Program-made: the position numbers and the translations under genes | NCBI GenBank assembly: GCA_050618055.1 | Contig: JBNLVK010000305.1 | Location: forward strand, 1 to 23,805 | DNA length: 23,805 nt | From: CALDCK01 sp050618055 | GTDB taxonomy: Bacteria > Myxococcota_A > UBA9160 > SMWR01 | Reading direction: 5' to 3' | Shown: piece by piece, positions 14,021 to 23,492 of the stretch | Layout: the number at the start of each line of letters is the position of its first letter | How positions within the stretch are numbered: position 1 is the stretch's first letter | Notes under the pieces: model-generated | Databases searched by the model: none | Told to the model about the DNA's origin: nothing | The model's input: only the letters and a program-made list of their open reading frames with translations

Positions 14021-15427
14021 ATGACCGACCTCCTGTACCGACCCCTGACCGAGATCACCGAGCTGCTGCGCCGCCGCGAGCTCTCGCCGGTGGAGCTGAT
14101 GGAGGCGACGCTCGCCCGCATCGACGCCACCCAGGAGAAGCTGAACGCCTTCACCGCCATGCGCGATCGCGACGCGGTGCTGGCCGACGCCCGCGCCGCC
14201 GAGGAGCGCATCGCCAGGGGCGACGTGCGGCCGCTGGAGGGCGTGCCGCTGGGCGTGAAGGACCTGGAGAACGCCGCCGGGCTGGTGACGTCGATGGGCT
14301 CGGTGCCCTACAAGGACAACCTGGCCGACGAGGACTCGGTGCAGGTGGCGCGGCTCCGGGAGGCCGGCGCCATCGTGGTCGGCAAGACCAACGCACCGGA
14401 GTTCGGCTACACGGCGATCACCAAGAACCTGCTGTTCGGCGAGTCGCGCAACCCCTGGAACACCGAGCGCACGCCGGGCGGCTCGAGCGGCGGATCGTCG
14501 GCCGCCATCGCCGGCGGCGTGGTGACGCTGGCGACGGCCAGCGACGGCGGCGGATCGGTGCGCCTGCCGGCGTCGTTCACCGGCTGCTTCGGCCTGAAGC
14601 CCTCCTTCGGACGCATTCCCAACGAGGGCAAGGACCTGTGGGTGATGGACGACACCGCCGGGCAGGGTCCGCTGACGCGCACCGTCGAGGACGCGGCGCT
14701 TCACCTGGACGTCACCGTCGGCGCCCACCCGCTCGACCCGAACTCGCTGCCCCACCCGGGCCTCTCCTACCGCGACGTGCTGCGCGACCTGCCGAAGGGC
14801 CTGCGCATCGGCTATTCGCCCGACCTGGGCTACGCCCGGGTGCAGAGCGACGTGGCCGAGATCGCCTACGACGCGGCACGCGTCTTCGACGAGCTGGGCC
14901 ACGACTTCCAGGAGCTGGCGGGCGGTCCGCCGCTGATGGCCACCGAGTGGGGCATCGTCGGCTCCTTCGAGCTGCTGGGCAAGCTCGGCCATCTGCTGCC
15001 GGAGCGCGAGGGCGACTTCGGGCGCAACTTCATCCAGGGCGTGAAGACCGGCGTGAAGATGACGCCGGAGCGCTGGTTCGAGATCCGGCGCAAGCGCGAG
15101 GAGCTGAACCGCTGGTGCGCCGACACCTTCGAGCGCTTCGACCTGCTGCTCACGCCCACCATTCCCTACGACGCGCCGCCGGCCCGCGGACCGTTTCCCA
15201 GCGAGGTGGAGGGACGCAAGCAGCCGCCCGCCGGCGTCGCCAGCTTCACCATTCCCTTCAACCTGTCCTGGCACCCGGCGGCCACGGTGCGCGCCGGGCT
15301 CTCGAAGGCGGGGCTGCCGGTCGGGCTCCAGATCGTCGGACCGCGCCACCGCGACGATCTCGTGCTCCAGGCGGCCCACGCGTTCGAGCAGGCGCGTCCC
15401 TGGGCCCACGAGTGGCCGAGCGTGTGA
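14021..15427 (+). CDS. Amidase signature family protein
   Basis: The 468-residue protein hydrolyses (or transfers) carboxamide groups with a Ser-cisSer-Lys triad. Lys80 lies in PLGVKD, the cis-Ser155 in TPGGSSGGSSAA, and the nucleophile Ser179 in ASDGGGSVRLPASFTGCFGLKPSFGR. The spacings 75 and 24 are those of fatty-acid amide hydrolase and peptide amidase. The length is typical and no signal peptide is present. The family includes aryl-acylamidases, fatty-acid amide hydrolases and GatA; the free-standing context without gatB or gatC argues against a tRNA amidotransferase subunit. The ATG follows GAGGAG. The stop codon overlaps the GTG start of the threonine aldolase gene, so they are translationally coupled. 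Confidence 0.9.
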   Translation: MTDLLYRPLTEITELLRRRELSPVELMEATLARIDATQEKLNAFTAMRDRDAVLADARAAEERIARGDVRPLEGVPLGVKDLENAAGLVTSMGSVPYKDNLADEDSVQVARLREAGAIVVGKTNAPEFGYTAITKNLLFGESRNPWNTERTPGGSSGGSSAAIAGGVVTLATASDGGGSVRLPASFTGCFGLKPSFGRIPNEGKDLWVMDDTAGQGPLTRTVEDAALHLDVTVGAHPLDPNSLPHPGLSYRDVLRDLPKGLRIGYSPDLGYARVQSDVAEIAYDAARVFDELGHDFQELAGGPPLMATEWGIVGSFELLGKLGHLLPEREGDFGRNFIQGVKTGVKMTPERWFEIRRKREELNRWCADTFERFDLLLTPTIPYDAPPARGPFPSEVEGRKQPPAGVASFTIPFNLSWHPAATVRAGLSKAGLPVGLQIVGPRHRDDLVLQAAHAFEQARPWAHEWPSV

Positions 15428-16446
15428 AGACCCTCGACTTCCGCAGCGACACGGTCACCCGTCCCACGCCCGCCATGCGCACGGCCATGGCCGAGGCGGA
15501 GGTGGGCGACGACGTCTACGGCGAGGATCCGACGGTGAACCGGCTCCAGGAGCAGGCGGCCCTGCGCCTGGGCATGGAGGCGGCGCTGTTCGTGCCGTCC
15601 GGCACCATGGCGAACCAGGTGGCGCTGCGGACGCTCGGTCGGCCCGGCGACGTGGTGCTGGCCGGCCAGGACGCCCACCTGCTGCTCTACGAGTCGGGCG
15701 CGCCCTGGGCGCTGTCGGGCCTCCAGGTGACGCCCCTGGGACGCGGCGGCCTGTTCGAGGGGTCCGACGTGCGGCGCGCCGTCCACCCGAGCGACGCCCA
15801 CTACGCGCCCACCACGATCGTGGCCGTCGAAAACACCCACAACCGCTCCGGCGGCCGCGTCTTCCCCCTCGACCTGGCGAAGGACGTCGCCGCCGCGGCC
15901 CGCGACGCCGGCCTGGCGCTGCACCTGGACGGCGCGCGCCTGTTCAACGCCGAGGCGGCCACTGGCACGCCGGCCGCCGAGTGGGCGGGCCTGTTCGACA
16001 CCGTGTCGTTCTGCCTGTCGAAGGGGCTGGGCGCGCCGGTCGGATCGCTGGTGTGCGGCAGCCGCGAGCGCCTGCGCGCCCTGCACCGGGCGCTCAAGCT
16101 GCTGGGCGGCGGCATGCGCCAGGCGGGCGTGCTGGCGGCCGCCGGCCTGCACGCGCTGGAGCACCACGTGGCCCGCCTGGCCGACGACCACGCCAACGCG
16201 CGCCGGCTGGCCGCGGGCCTGGCGGGGCTGGGCCTGCGGGTCGATCCGGCGCCGGAGACCAACATGGTGCTGTTCGACGTCGACGACGGCACGGCCTTCT
16301 CGCGGGCGCTCGGCGAGCGCGCGCTGCGCATCAACCCGATCGCGCCGGGGCGCTACCGGGCGGTCACCCACCTGGACGTCTCGGAGGCCGACGTGGACGA
16401 CGCGCTCGGGCGCATCGAGGAGATCGTGCGCGGGGGTGTGCGGTGA
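15424..16446 (+). CDS. ltaE: Low-specificity L-threonine aldolase
   Basis: The 340-residue PLP enzyme cleaves L-threonine or L-allo-threonine to glycine and acetaldehyde. Diagnostic motifs are DFRSDTVTRPTPAMR (5-19), VGDDVYGEDPTVNRLQ (27-42), FVPSGTMANQVAL (56-68), the stacking His85 in AGQDAHLLLYE, ENTHNRSGG (136-144), LHLDGARLFNA (166-176; Asp169 and Arg172 around PLP) and Lys200 in SFCLSKGLGAPVGS. The length is usual for LtaE. The start GTG overlaps the amidase stop as GTGA, and its own TGA overlaps the next GTG in the same way. Related beta-eliminating or phenylserine aldolases have the same motifs, so the physiological substrate is inferred. Confidence 0.93.
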   Translation: MKTLDFRSDTVTRPTPAMRTAMAEAEVGDDVYGEDPTVNRLQEQAALRLGMEAALFVPSGTMANQVALRTLGRPGDVVLAGQDAHLLLYESGAPWALSGLQVTPLGRGGLFEGSDVRRAVHPSDAHYAPTTIVAVENTHNRSGGRVFPLDLAKDVAAAARDAGLALHLDGARLFNAEAATGTPAAEWAGLFDTVSFCLSKGLGAPVGSLVCGSRERLRALHRALKLLGGGMRQAGVLAAAGLHALEHHVARLADDHANARRLAAGLAGLGLRVDPAPETNMVLFDVDDGTAFSRALGERALRINPIAPGRYRAVTHLDVSEADVDDALGRIEEIVRGGVR

Positions 16447-17828
16447 AGGGCGCAGCGGCCCACGTCCCCCACGCGGCGCGCGGCGCCTACCCGCTGCGCG
16501 GCGGCAACGCGGTCGCACCGCTTGTCGACGGCGGGCCCGCCTTCCGGCGCATCTGCGAGGCAGTGGAGAACGCGCGCTCGAGCGTCTTCGTGACGGTCGC
16601 CTTCATCGAGCGCGACGTCGCGCTGCCGGGCGGCCACGGGACGCTCTTCGACCTGCTCGACCGGGCGGCCGAGCGCGGCGTCGACGTGCGCGCGCTCTTC
16701 TGGCGCGAGCCCCGCCTGGCCGAGTTCGAGCCGGGCTCGACCCACTTCGGCGGCGACGCGGCCGACCGGGAGTTCCTGCGCAGCCGCGGCGCGCGCTTCC
16801 GCGCCCGCTGGGACCGGCTCGACGACGGCTTCTGCCAGCACCAGAAGAGCTGGATCGTGGACGCGGGCGAGGCCGGCGAGGTCGCCTTCGTGGGCGGCAT
16901 CAACCTCACCGCCGACTCGATGTCGGAGCCCGGCTACCCGGAGTGCCGGGCCGGCAACGTCCACGACGTCTACCTGGAGCTGCAGGGACCCTCGGCCAGC
17001 GACGTGCACCACAACTTCGTGCAGCGCTGGAACGGCGCCAGCGAGCGGTCGCAGCCCGACGGCGTCTGGCCCGAGGGCGCCGCCGACGACGACCTCGACT
17101 TCCCGGCCTTCGTGTCGCCGGCCGCCGGCGACGTGCCCGTGCAGATCAGCCGCACCGTCGCACCCGGCCGCTACCGGGACGACACGCCGGCGCCGGGTCA
17201 CAAGCCCTTCGCCGTGTCCGCCGGCGAGGAGAGCGCCTTCGAGCAGTACGTCACGGCGGTGGCGGCGGCGGAGCGCACCCTCTACTTCGAGAACCAGGCG
17301 ATCGGGTCGCCGCTGCTGGTCGACGAGATCGAGCAGGCGCTGGTGCGCGGCGTGCAGGTCGTGTACCTGGTGCCGGGCAACGCCCACCCGGCCTTCGCCG
17401 CGGCGCGGCGCAACCCGGCCGCGGCGCCCTTCTTCGCGAAGCTCGCCGCCCTGGGGCGCTTCGAGCACTTCACCCTGGCGGCCTTCGCCGCCAGCCGCGA
17501 GGGCGGGCGCTACGACGAGGTCTACGTGCACGCCAAGGTCGCCGTGGTCGACGACGCCTGGGCGACCGTCGGCTCGACGAACGTGGCGGACCGCTCGTTC
17601 CGTCACGACACCGAGCTGAACGCCTCGTTCTGGCACGCCGACAGCGCGCGCGCCCTGCGCCAGGCGCTCTTCGCCAACGCCCTGGGCCGCGACGTCGCCG
17701 GCCTGCCCGAGGCCGAGGCGTTTCGCGTCTATCGCGAGACGGCGCTGCACAACCGGGACAAGCGCGTCCTGTGGGAGCCGCTGGACGGCTGCGTCTACGC
17801 CGTGGACCCGGCCTACTACGGAGCCTGA
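16443..17828 (+). CDS. Phospholipase D-like protein with two HKD motifs
   Basis: The 461-residue protein carries both PLD active-site motifs: HQKSWIVD (His133, Lys135, Asp140) followed by GGINLT, and HAKVAVVD (His363, Lys365, Asp370) followed by ATVGSTN and FRHDTELN. The two halves correspond to the two lobes of a cardiolipin synthase or phospholipase D. There is no signal peptide and no TM helix, unlike typical cardiolipin synthases, so a soluble phosphodiesterase or phosphatidyltransferase acting at the membrane surface is likely. The GTG start overlaps the threonine aldolase stop, placing it third in a coupled operon. It ends 1 bp before the convergent glycosyltransferase stop. Confidence 0.88.
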   Translation: MKGAAAHVPHAARGAYPLRGGNAVAPLVDGGPAFRRICEAVENARSSVFVTVAFIERDVALPGGHGTLFDLLDRAAERGVDVRALFWREPRLAEFEPGSTHFGGDAADREFLRSRGARFRARWDRLDDGFCQHQKSWIVDAGEAGEVAFVGGINLTADSMSEPGYPECRAGNVHDVYLELQGPSASDVHHNFVQRWNGASERSQPDGVWPEGAADDDLDFPAFVSPAAGDVPVQISRTVAPGRYRDDTPAPGHKPFAVSAGEESAFEQYVTAVAAAERTLYFENQAIGSPLLVDEIEQALVRGVQVVYLVPGNAHPAFAAARRNPAAAPFFAKLAALGRFEHFTLAAFAASREGGRYDEVYVHAKVAVVDDAWATVGSTNVADRSFRHDTELNASFWHADSARALRQALFANALGRDVAGLPEAEAFRVYRETALHNRDKRVLWEPLDGCVYAVDPAYYGA

Positions 17829-17829
17829 G

Positions 17830-18531
17830 CTACCTGCGAAACAGGTTGTACTTCAGGATGCACCAGACGGCGCGCACGCCGTCGCGCCAGCCGATCTTCT
17901 TGCCCTCGGCGTAGGTGCGTCCCGAGTAGGAGACGCCTACCTCGTACACGCGGCAGCCGAGCTTCGCGATCTTCGCCGTGATCTCCGGCTCGAAGCCGAA
18001 GCGGTCCTCCTCGATCTGGATGCGATCGAGCACCTCGCGGCGGAAGACCTTGTAGCAGACCTCCATGTCCGTGAGGTTCAGGTCGGTCAGCATGTTGGAG
18101 AGCAGGGTGAGGCCGCGGTTGGTGATCGAGTGCCAGAAGTAGAGCACCCGGTGCGCGTCGCCGCCTACGAAGCGCGAGCCGAAGACCACGTCGGCGCGGT
18201 CCTCGTGGATCGGCTGGAGCAGCTTCGCGTAGTCACGGGGGTCGTACTCGAGGTCGGCGTCCTGGACGATCACGACGTCGCCGGCGGCCTCGGCGAAGCC
18301 GGTGCGCAGGGCCGCGCCCTTGCCCCGGTTGGTCTCGTGGCGCAGCGCGCGGTCGATGCGGCCGTCGTCGACCAGGCCCTCGATCACCTTGGGCGTGCCG
18401 TCGCTCGAGGCGTCGTCGACCAGCACGATCTCCAGGTCGAGGCCCGTCGCGCGGACCGCATCCACGATCCGCTCGAGGGTGCTCTCCTCGTTGAAGCAGG
18501 GAATGACGACCGATACGCGCGGCACCTGCAT
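17830..18531 (-). CDS. Family 2 glycosyltransferase (dolichyl-phosphate mannosyltransferase-like)
   Basis: The 233-residue GT-A enzyme shows the N-terminal strand VSVVIPCFNEESTL (6-19), VLVDDASSDGT (37-46), NRGKGAALRTGF (68-79), the metal-binding DAD (91-93) in QDADLEYDP, and GSRFVGGD followed by TDMEVCYKVFRREVL and FGFEPEITAKIAK. This is the pattern of bacterial DPM1-like polyprenyl-phosphate hexosyltransferases, which load a sugar onto undecaprenyl phosphate. There is no C-terminal membrane helix; the last residues (WRDGVRAVWCILKYNLFRR) are amphipathic. ATG at 18531 lacks a clear ribosome site. It is divergent from the LLM oxidoreductase gene and convergent with the phospholipase D-like gene. 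Confidence 0.88.
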   Translation of the reverse strand: MQVPRVSVVIPCFNEESTLERIVDAVRATGLDLEIVLVDDASSDGTPKVIEGLVDDGRIDRALRHETNRGKGAALRTGFAEAAGDVVIVQDADLEYDPRDYAKLLQPIHEDRADVVFGSRFVGGDAHRVLYFWHSITNRGLTLLSNMLTDLNLTDMEVCYKVFRREVLDRIQIEEDRFGFEPEITAKIAKLGCRVYEVGVSYSGRTYAEGKKIGWRDGVRAVWCILKYNLFRR

Positions 18532-18550
18532 AGGCTATGGATCGGCCGGA

Positions 18551-18585
18551 CCGGGCGCCAGATGAAGCCCGGCCTGGGATAGGAT
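18551..18585. promoter_or_regulatory. Divergent control region: inverted repeat and -10-like TAGGAT
   Basis: CCGGGC (18551-18556) and GCCCGG (18567-18572) form an inverted repeat with a 10-nt loop. TAGGAT (18580-18585) ends 7 nt before the oxidoreductase ATG at 18593, suggesting a leaderless transcript, though its AGGA could also act as a weak ribosome site. On the minus strand TATCCC (18582-18577) may be the -10 of the glycosyltransferase gene. Confidence 0.35.
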
Positions 18586-18592
18586 GGTCCCC

Positions 18593-19432
18593 ATGCAGCT
18601 CGGACTCTTCGGAATCAATACGGGGCCTTGCGCCGATCCCGAGGTCGCGGCCCGGGTGGCCCGGGCGGCCGAGGCGGCCGGCTACGACTCGGTCTGGACC
18701 GGCGAGCACGTGGTGCTGCCCGACCCGCAGGCGCCCCCCTCGCCGGCGCCGCCCGAGATGCCCATGCTCGATCCGGCGGCGGCGCTGTCGTTCCTGGCCG
18801 GCCACACGAAGACGATCCACCTGGCCACCGGCATCATCATCCTTCCCCAGCGCAACCCGCTGGTGCTGGCCAAGGAGCTGGCCAGCGTGGACGTGGTGTC
18901 CGGCGGACGCCTGTGGTTCGGGCTGGGCGCCGGCTACCTGAAGGCCGAGTTCGACGCGATCGGCGCGCCCTTCGACGACCGCGGCGCGCGCACCAACGAG
19001 GCGATCGAGGTGATGCGCGCGCTCTGGTGCCAGGAGAGCCCGGCCTTCGACGGGCGCTTCTGGTCGTTCTCGGGCGTGCAGGCCATGCCGCGTCCGGTGC
19101 AGCGGCCCCACCCGCCCATCCTGGTGGGCGGGCACAGTCCGCCGGCCTACCGGCGCGCCGTGGCCCAGGGCGACGGCTGGTACGGCTTCGCCCTCGACCT
19201 GGACGGCGCCCGCGCCGCACTGGACGGACTGGAGCAGGCGGCGGGCCGGGTCGAGCGAAGGCGCGACGCCGCGCTGACCGTCAGCCTGACGCCGTCGCTG
19301 CGCCTCGACCGCGACACCGTGAAGCGTTACGAGGACCTGGGCGTGCAGCGGCTGGTGCCGATGGCCCGCGGCCGCACCGCCGACGAGCTGGTGGCGTTCG
19401 TCGAGCAGACGGCACGCGACGTGCTCGACTAG
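18593..19432 (+). CDS. LLM-class (luciferase-like) F420-dependent-type oxidoreductase
   Basis: The 279-residue protein is a luciferase-like TIM-barrel flavin/F420 enzyme. It shows ARAAEAAGYDSVWTGEHVVLP (22-42), the strand HLATGIIILPQRNPLVLAKELASVDVVSGGRLWFGLGAGY (about 76-115), EVMRALWCQE, and the segment RPVQRPHPPILVGGHSPPAYRRAVAQGDGWYGF. The compact length and the GxGAGY-LKAEF segment match the actinobacterial-type group usually labelled F420-dependent LLM oxidoreductases; FMN use cannot be excluded from sequence. The ATG at 18593 was preferred over GTG and ATG codons just upstream because MQLGLFG is the family start. It is followed by a methyltransferase gene 23 bp later. Confidence 0.88.
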   Translation: MQLGLFGINTGPCADPEVAARVARAAEAAGYDSVWTGEHVVLPDPQAPPSPAPPEMPMLDPAAALSFLAGHTKTIHLATGIIILPQRNPLVLAKELASVDVVSGGRLWFGLGAGYLKAEFDAIGAPFDDRGARTNEAIEVMRALWCQESPAFDGRFWSFSGVQAMPRPVQRPHPPILVGGHSPPAYRRAVAQGDGWYGFALDLDGARAALDGLEQAAGRVERRRDAALTVSLTPSLRLDRDTVKRYEDLGVQRLVPMARGRTADELVAFVEQTARDVLD

Positions 19433-19443
19433 GGGTCCTGCGG

Positions 19444-19449
19444 CACCCT
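19444..19449 (+). promoter_or_regulatory. Candidate -10 (CACCCT) of the methyltransferase gene
   Basis: CACCCT ends 6 nt before the GTG at 19456. The stretch from this hexamer through GTGGAC matches 16 of 18 bases with the stretch from 23481 before another GTG-started gene. No ribosome site is visible. The gene may alternatively be read through from the oxidoreductase gene. Confidence 0.3.
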
Positions 19450-19455
19450 GCCCGC

Positions 19456-20076
19456 GTGGACGTCCCCGAGCGCCTTCCGCCCGAGCTCTTCCAGCGCATG
19501 GACGAGTCGCCGGACGCCGCCTTCTACGCCGCGCCGCGCCTGGTCAACCACATCGACGACGCCACCATCGAGGCGCTGCGCCGCACCTACGACGAGCTGC
19601 TGCCCGCCGACGCCGCGCTGCTCGACCTGATGTCGTCCTGGGTCTCGCACCTGCCGGAGCGTCCCTTCGCGCGGGTGGCCGGCCTGGGCATGAACGAGGC
19701 CGAGCTTCGCGCCAACCCCCGGCTCACGGAGCACGCGGTCGTCGACCTGAACGCGGATCCGCGGCTCCCGTACGAGGACGCCAGCTTCGACGCGGTGCTG
19801 AACGCCGTGTCGGTCCAGTACCTGACCCGGCCGCTGGAGGTGTTCGCCGAGGTCGCGCGCGTGCTGCGTCCCGGCGGCCGCTCGATCGTGGCCATGTCGC
19901 ACCGCTGCTTCCCGACCAAGGCGATCCGCGCCTTCCACGGGCTGCCGCGGGACGGCCGCCTGGCGCTGGTCGCCGCCTACCACGAGCTGGCGGGCGGCTT
20001 CACCGGCACCCGCCAGCTCGACCGCTCGCCCGAGGGCGCCGACCCCCTGTGGATCGTGACGGCCCTACGCCGCTGA
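19456..20076 (+). CDS. Class I SAM-dependent methyltransferase, subfamily with DLMSSWVSHLP motif
   Basis: The 206-residue protein has the class I methyltransferase order, but motif I is LLDLMSSWVSHLP (55-67) in place of the usual glycine-rich DxGxGxG. I recall this replacement from a subfamily also found in cyanobacteria and plants. Motif II/III equivalents follow: VVDLNADPRLPYEDASFDAVLNAVSVQYLTRP (95-126) and VARVLRPGGRSIVAMSHRCFPTKAI (133-157). The substrate is unknown. The start at GTG 19456 was chosen because the preceding sequence runs into the upstream gene's stop and an in-frame ATG occurs only at residue 15. The last 12 bp overlap the convergent hydrolase gene. Confidence 0.8.
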   Translation: MDVPERLPPELFQRMDESPDAAFYAAPRLVNHIDDATIEALRRTYDELLPADAALLDLMSSWVSHLPERPFARVAGLGMNEAELRANPRLTEHAVVDLNADPRLPYEDASFDAVLNAVSVQYLTRPLEVFAEVARVLRPGGRSIVAMSHRCFPTKAIRAFHGLPRDGRLALVAAYHELAGGFTGTRQLDRSPEGADPLWIVTALRR

Positions 20077-21327
20077 GCGCTGGTCCCGGCCGCGCAGCCA
20101 GTCCGAGTAGACCCAGGCGAGGAAGCGGTGGACCGCGTTCACCGTGTGCAGCGTGCGCACCGACGGGAAGATCTCGAAGGCGTGCTGGGCGCCGCCCAGC
20201 TCGGCGTAGGCCAGCGGGGCGCGGGTCTTCTCGGCCAGGGCGCGCACGAAGTGGCGCGCCTCGGCCACCGGCACCAGCGTGTCGCTGTCGCCGTGCACGA
20301 CGAACCAGGGCGGCGCGTCCTCGTTCACGCGCATGATGGGCGACGCCCGGTCCCAGGCCTCGGGCTGCTCCAGCGGCGAGGCCTTCATCACCCGCTGCTC
20401 CAGCACCTCGTGCAGCCCCGAGTGGGCGTAGGTCTCGTTGCGGTTGGCGAAGTCGTAGACGCCGTAGAAGGGCACGCAGCCCTGCACCCGCGTGTCGACG
20501 TCCTCGAAGCCGGGCTGGTACTCCGGGTCGTTGGGCGTCAGCCCGACCAGCGCGGCCAGGTGCCCGCCGGCGGAGCCGCCGGTCACCACCACGAAGTCGG
20601 GGTTGCCGCCGTACCCGGCCACGTTCTCCCGGATCCAGCGCAGCGCCGCCTTGCAGTCGATCAGGTGGTCCGGGAAGGTGGCGGCGGGCGAGAGCCGGTA
20701 GTTGGCGGTGACGCAGACCCAGCCGGCGCGCGCCATCTCGTTCATCAGCGGGAGCGCCTGCTCGTCCTTCGTGCCGATCATCCAGCCGCCGCCGTGGATC
20801 TGGAACAGCACCGGGCAGTTCTGCGGGCGGTCGACGTGGCGGTAGACGTCGACGTGCAGGTCGACCGCCGCCTGGCGTCCGAACTGGAGGTTCTTCACGA
20901 TCTCGACGTCGCCGCGCTTGATCGGGAAGGGGAACATCACGCGCCGCCAGTCGATGCCCTCGTCCAGCCGCTCGCGCTGTTCGGGCTCGATGCGGGTGCG
21001 GTAGTCGGGGCCCAGCGCCTCGACCAGGGCCTCCTCGAGCTCCACCTCGGCCGCCTGGCTGCGGCGCTGCACCGCCAGCAGTCCGCCCCAGGAGACGAAC
21101 GTGATGAGCAGGCCCAGCCGACCGGGCCAGGCCTCGAAGGCGCCGGCCCACCAGAAGACCAGCGTGGCCACCGCCTGCCACAGGAAGTGGTGCAGGGCCA
21201 GCTCGCTGGTGATCCACCCGGCGGCGAAGGACAGCACCGAGAAGCGCTTGTCCCGCGGCGCCGGGTTCAGCGCGTTCCAGGTGAACCAGGCGCCCCACAG
21301 GCTGACGGCGAGGAAGAGCCACGACAT
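20065..21327 (-). CDS. Membrane-anchored alpha/beta hydrolase (HSL/carboxylesterase type)
   Basis: The 420-residue protein has an N-terminal membrane region (hydrophobic segments near 2-20, 30-61 and 70-86), a charged linker, then a hormone-sensitive-lipase-like esterase domain. The oxyanion motif HGGGW is at 178-182, VTANYRLSP at 206-214, and the nucleophile Ser252 in GGSAGG. Asp349 lies in VHGDSDTLVP and His382 in AQHAFE. All catalytic residues are present, so it should be an active esterase or lipase working at the membrane. ATG at 21327 follows GAGGA and lies 3 nt after the ilvD stop, so it is probably co-translated with ilvD, although it has no evident part in branched-chain synthesis. 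Its stop codon lies inside the end of the convergent methyltransferase gene. Confidence 0.87.
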   Translation of the reverse strand: MSWLFLAVSLWGAWFTWNALNPAPRDKRFSVLSFAAGWITSELALHHFLWQAVATLVFWWAGAFEAWPGRLGLLITFVSWGGLLAVQRRSQAAEVELEEALVEALGPDYRTRIEPEQRERLDEGIDWRRVMFPFPIKRGDVEIVKNLQFGRQAAVDLHVDVYRHVDRPQNCPVLFQIHGGGWMIGTKDEQALPLMNEMARAGWVCVTANYRLSPAATFPDHLIDCKAALRWIRENVAGYGGNPDFVVVTGGSAGGHLAALVGLTPNDPEYQPGFEDVDTRVQGCVPFYGVYDFANRNETYAHSGLHEVLEQRVMKASPLEQPEAWDRASPIMRVNEDAPPWFVVHGDSDTLVPVAEARHFVRALAEKTRAPLAYAELGGAQHAFEIFPSVRTLHTVNAVHRFLAWVYSDWLRGRDQRSAA

Positions 21328-21330
21328 CGA

Positions 21331-23016
<1,686 letters not shown>

Positions 23017-23033
23017 GGCGGTGCTCGCTGTAT

Positions 23034-23441
23034 CTAGCGGGAGGTGAGTCTCATGATGGTGGGATGGCTTCCGCGGAAGAGCGAGATGAAGGCGTCGCTC
23101 CAGCCGTACTTCTCGCGGAAGGCGTCGGTGATCTGCTGGCGCAGCTCGTCGTCCTCGACGAAGTAGACGTGCAGCTCGTAGGAGACGTCGCCGATGCGCA
23201 GCTCCACGTCCTGGTTGCGCAGGACGTTGCCGCCCCAGCCGGAGTTGCCGGTGCGGATGTAGCCCTGCCCGTCCACCACCGCCAGCCACACCGTGGTGTC
23301 GCTGGTGGTGCCGTCGCCGTTGTCGGTCACGACCTGGACCGTCTCGACGTCGGCGACGTCCGCCCACTCCGGAACCCCCTCGTCCTGCGCGGATGCGGCG
23401 AAGGGCAGCAGGAGGAGCAGGACCGGAACGAGCCGATGCAT
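23034..23441 (-). CDS. Secreted DUF2255-like protein
   Basis: The 135-residue protein has a clear signal peptide (MHRLVPVLLLLLPFAASAQ, cleavage after ASA). The remainder, VWLAVVDGQGYIRTGNSGWGGNVLRNQDVELRIGDVSYELHVYFVEDDE and DAFREKYGWSDAFISLFRG, recalls the DUF2255 family, a small beta-barrel fold near flavin/nitroreductase-like proteins. That family is normally cytoplasmic, so export is unusual. The function is unknown. ATG at 23441 is preceded by GGAGG with 7 nt between, and TATCCT (23475-23470) gives a plausible -10. It is the first gene of a minus-strand unit with ilvD and the membrane esterase. Confidence 0.72.
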   Translation of the reverse strand: MHRLVPVLLLLLPFAASAQDEGVPEWADVADVETVQVVTDNGDGTTSDTTVWLAVVDGQGYIRTGNSGWGGNVLRNQDVELRIGDVSYELHVYFVEDDELRQQITDAFREKYGWSDAFISLFRGSHPTIMRLTSR

Positions 23442-23469
23442 GGGTGGACCTCCGGGCGGGCGGCGCTTC

Positions 23470-23486
23470 AGGATAGCCCTTACCCT
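23470..23486. promoter_or_regulatory. Divergent -10 elements between the DUF2255-like gene and the small TM gene
   Basis: Minus strand: TATCCT (23475-23470), about 28 nt before the ATG at 23441, which also has a ribosome site. Plus strand: TACCCT (23481-23486), 6 nt before the GTG at 23493, which has none. The two hexamers are only 5 bp apart. Confidence 0.4.
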
Positions 23487-23492
23487 GCTCGC

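Noticed and set aside
13409..15409. Minus-strand open frame of about 666 codons
   Set aside because: Fully antisense to the hydrolase and amidase genes, which have intact catalytic motifs; the translation has no recognisable domain.
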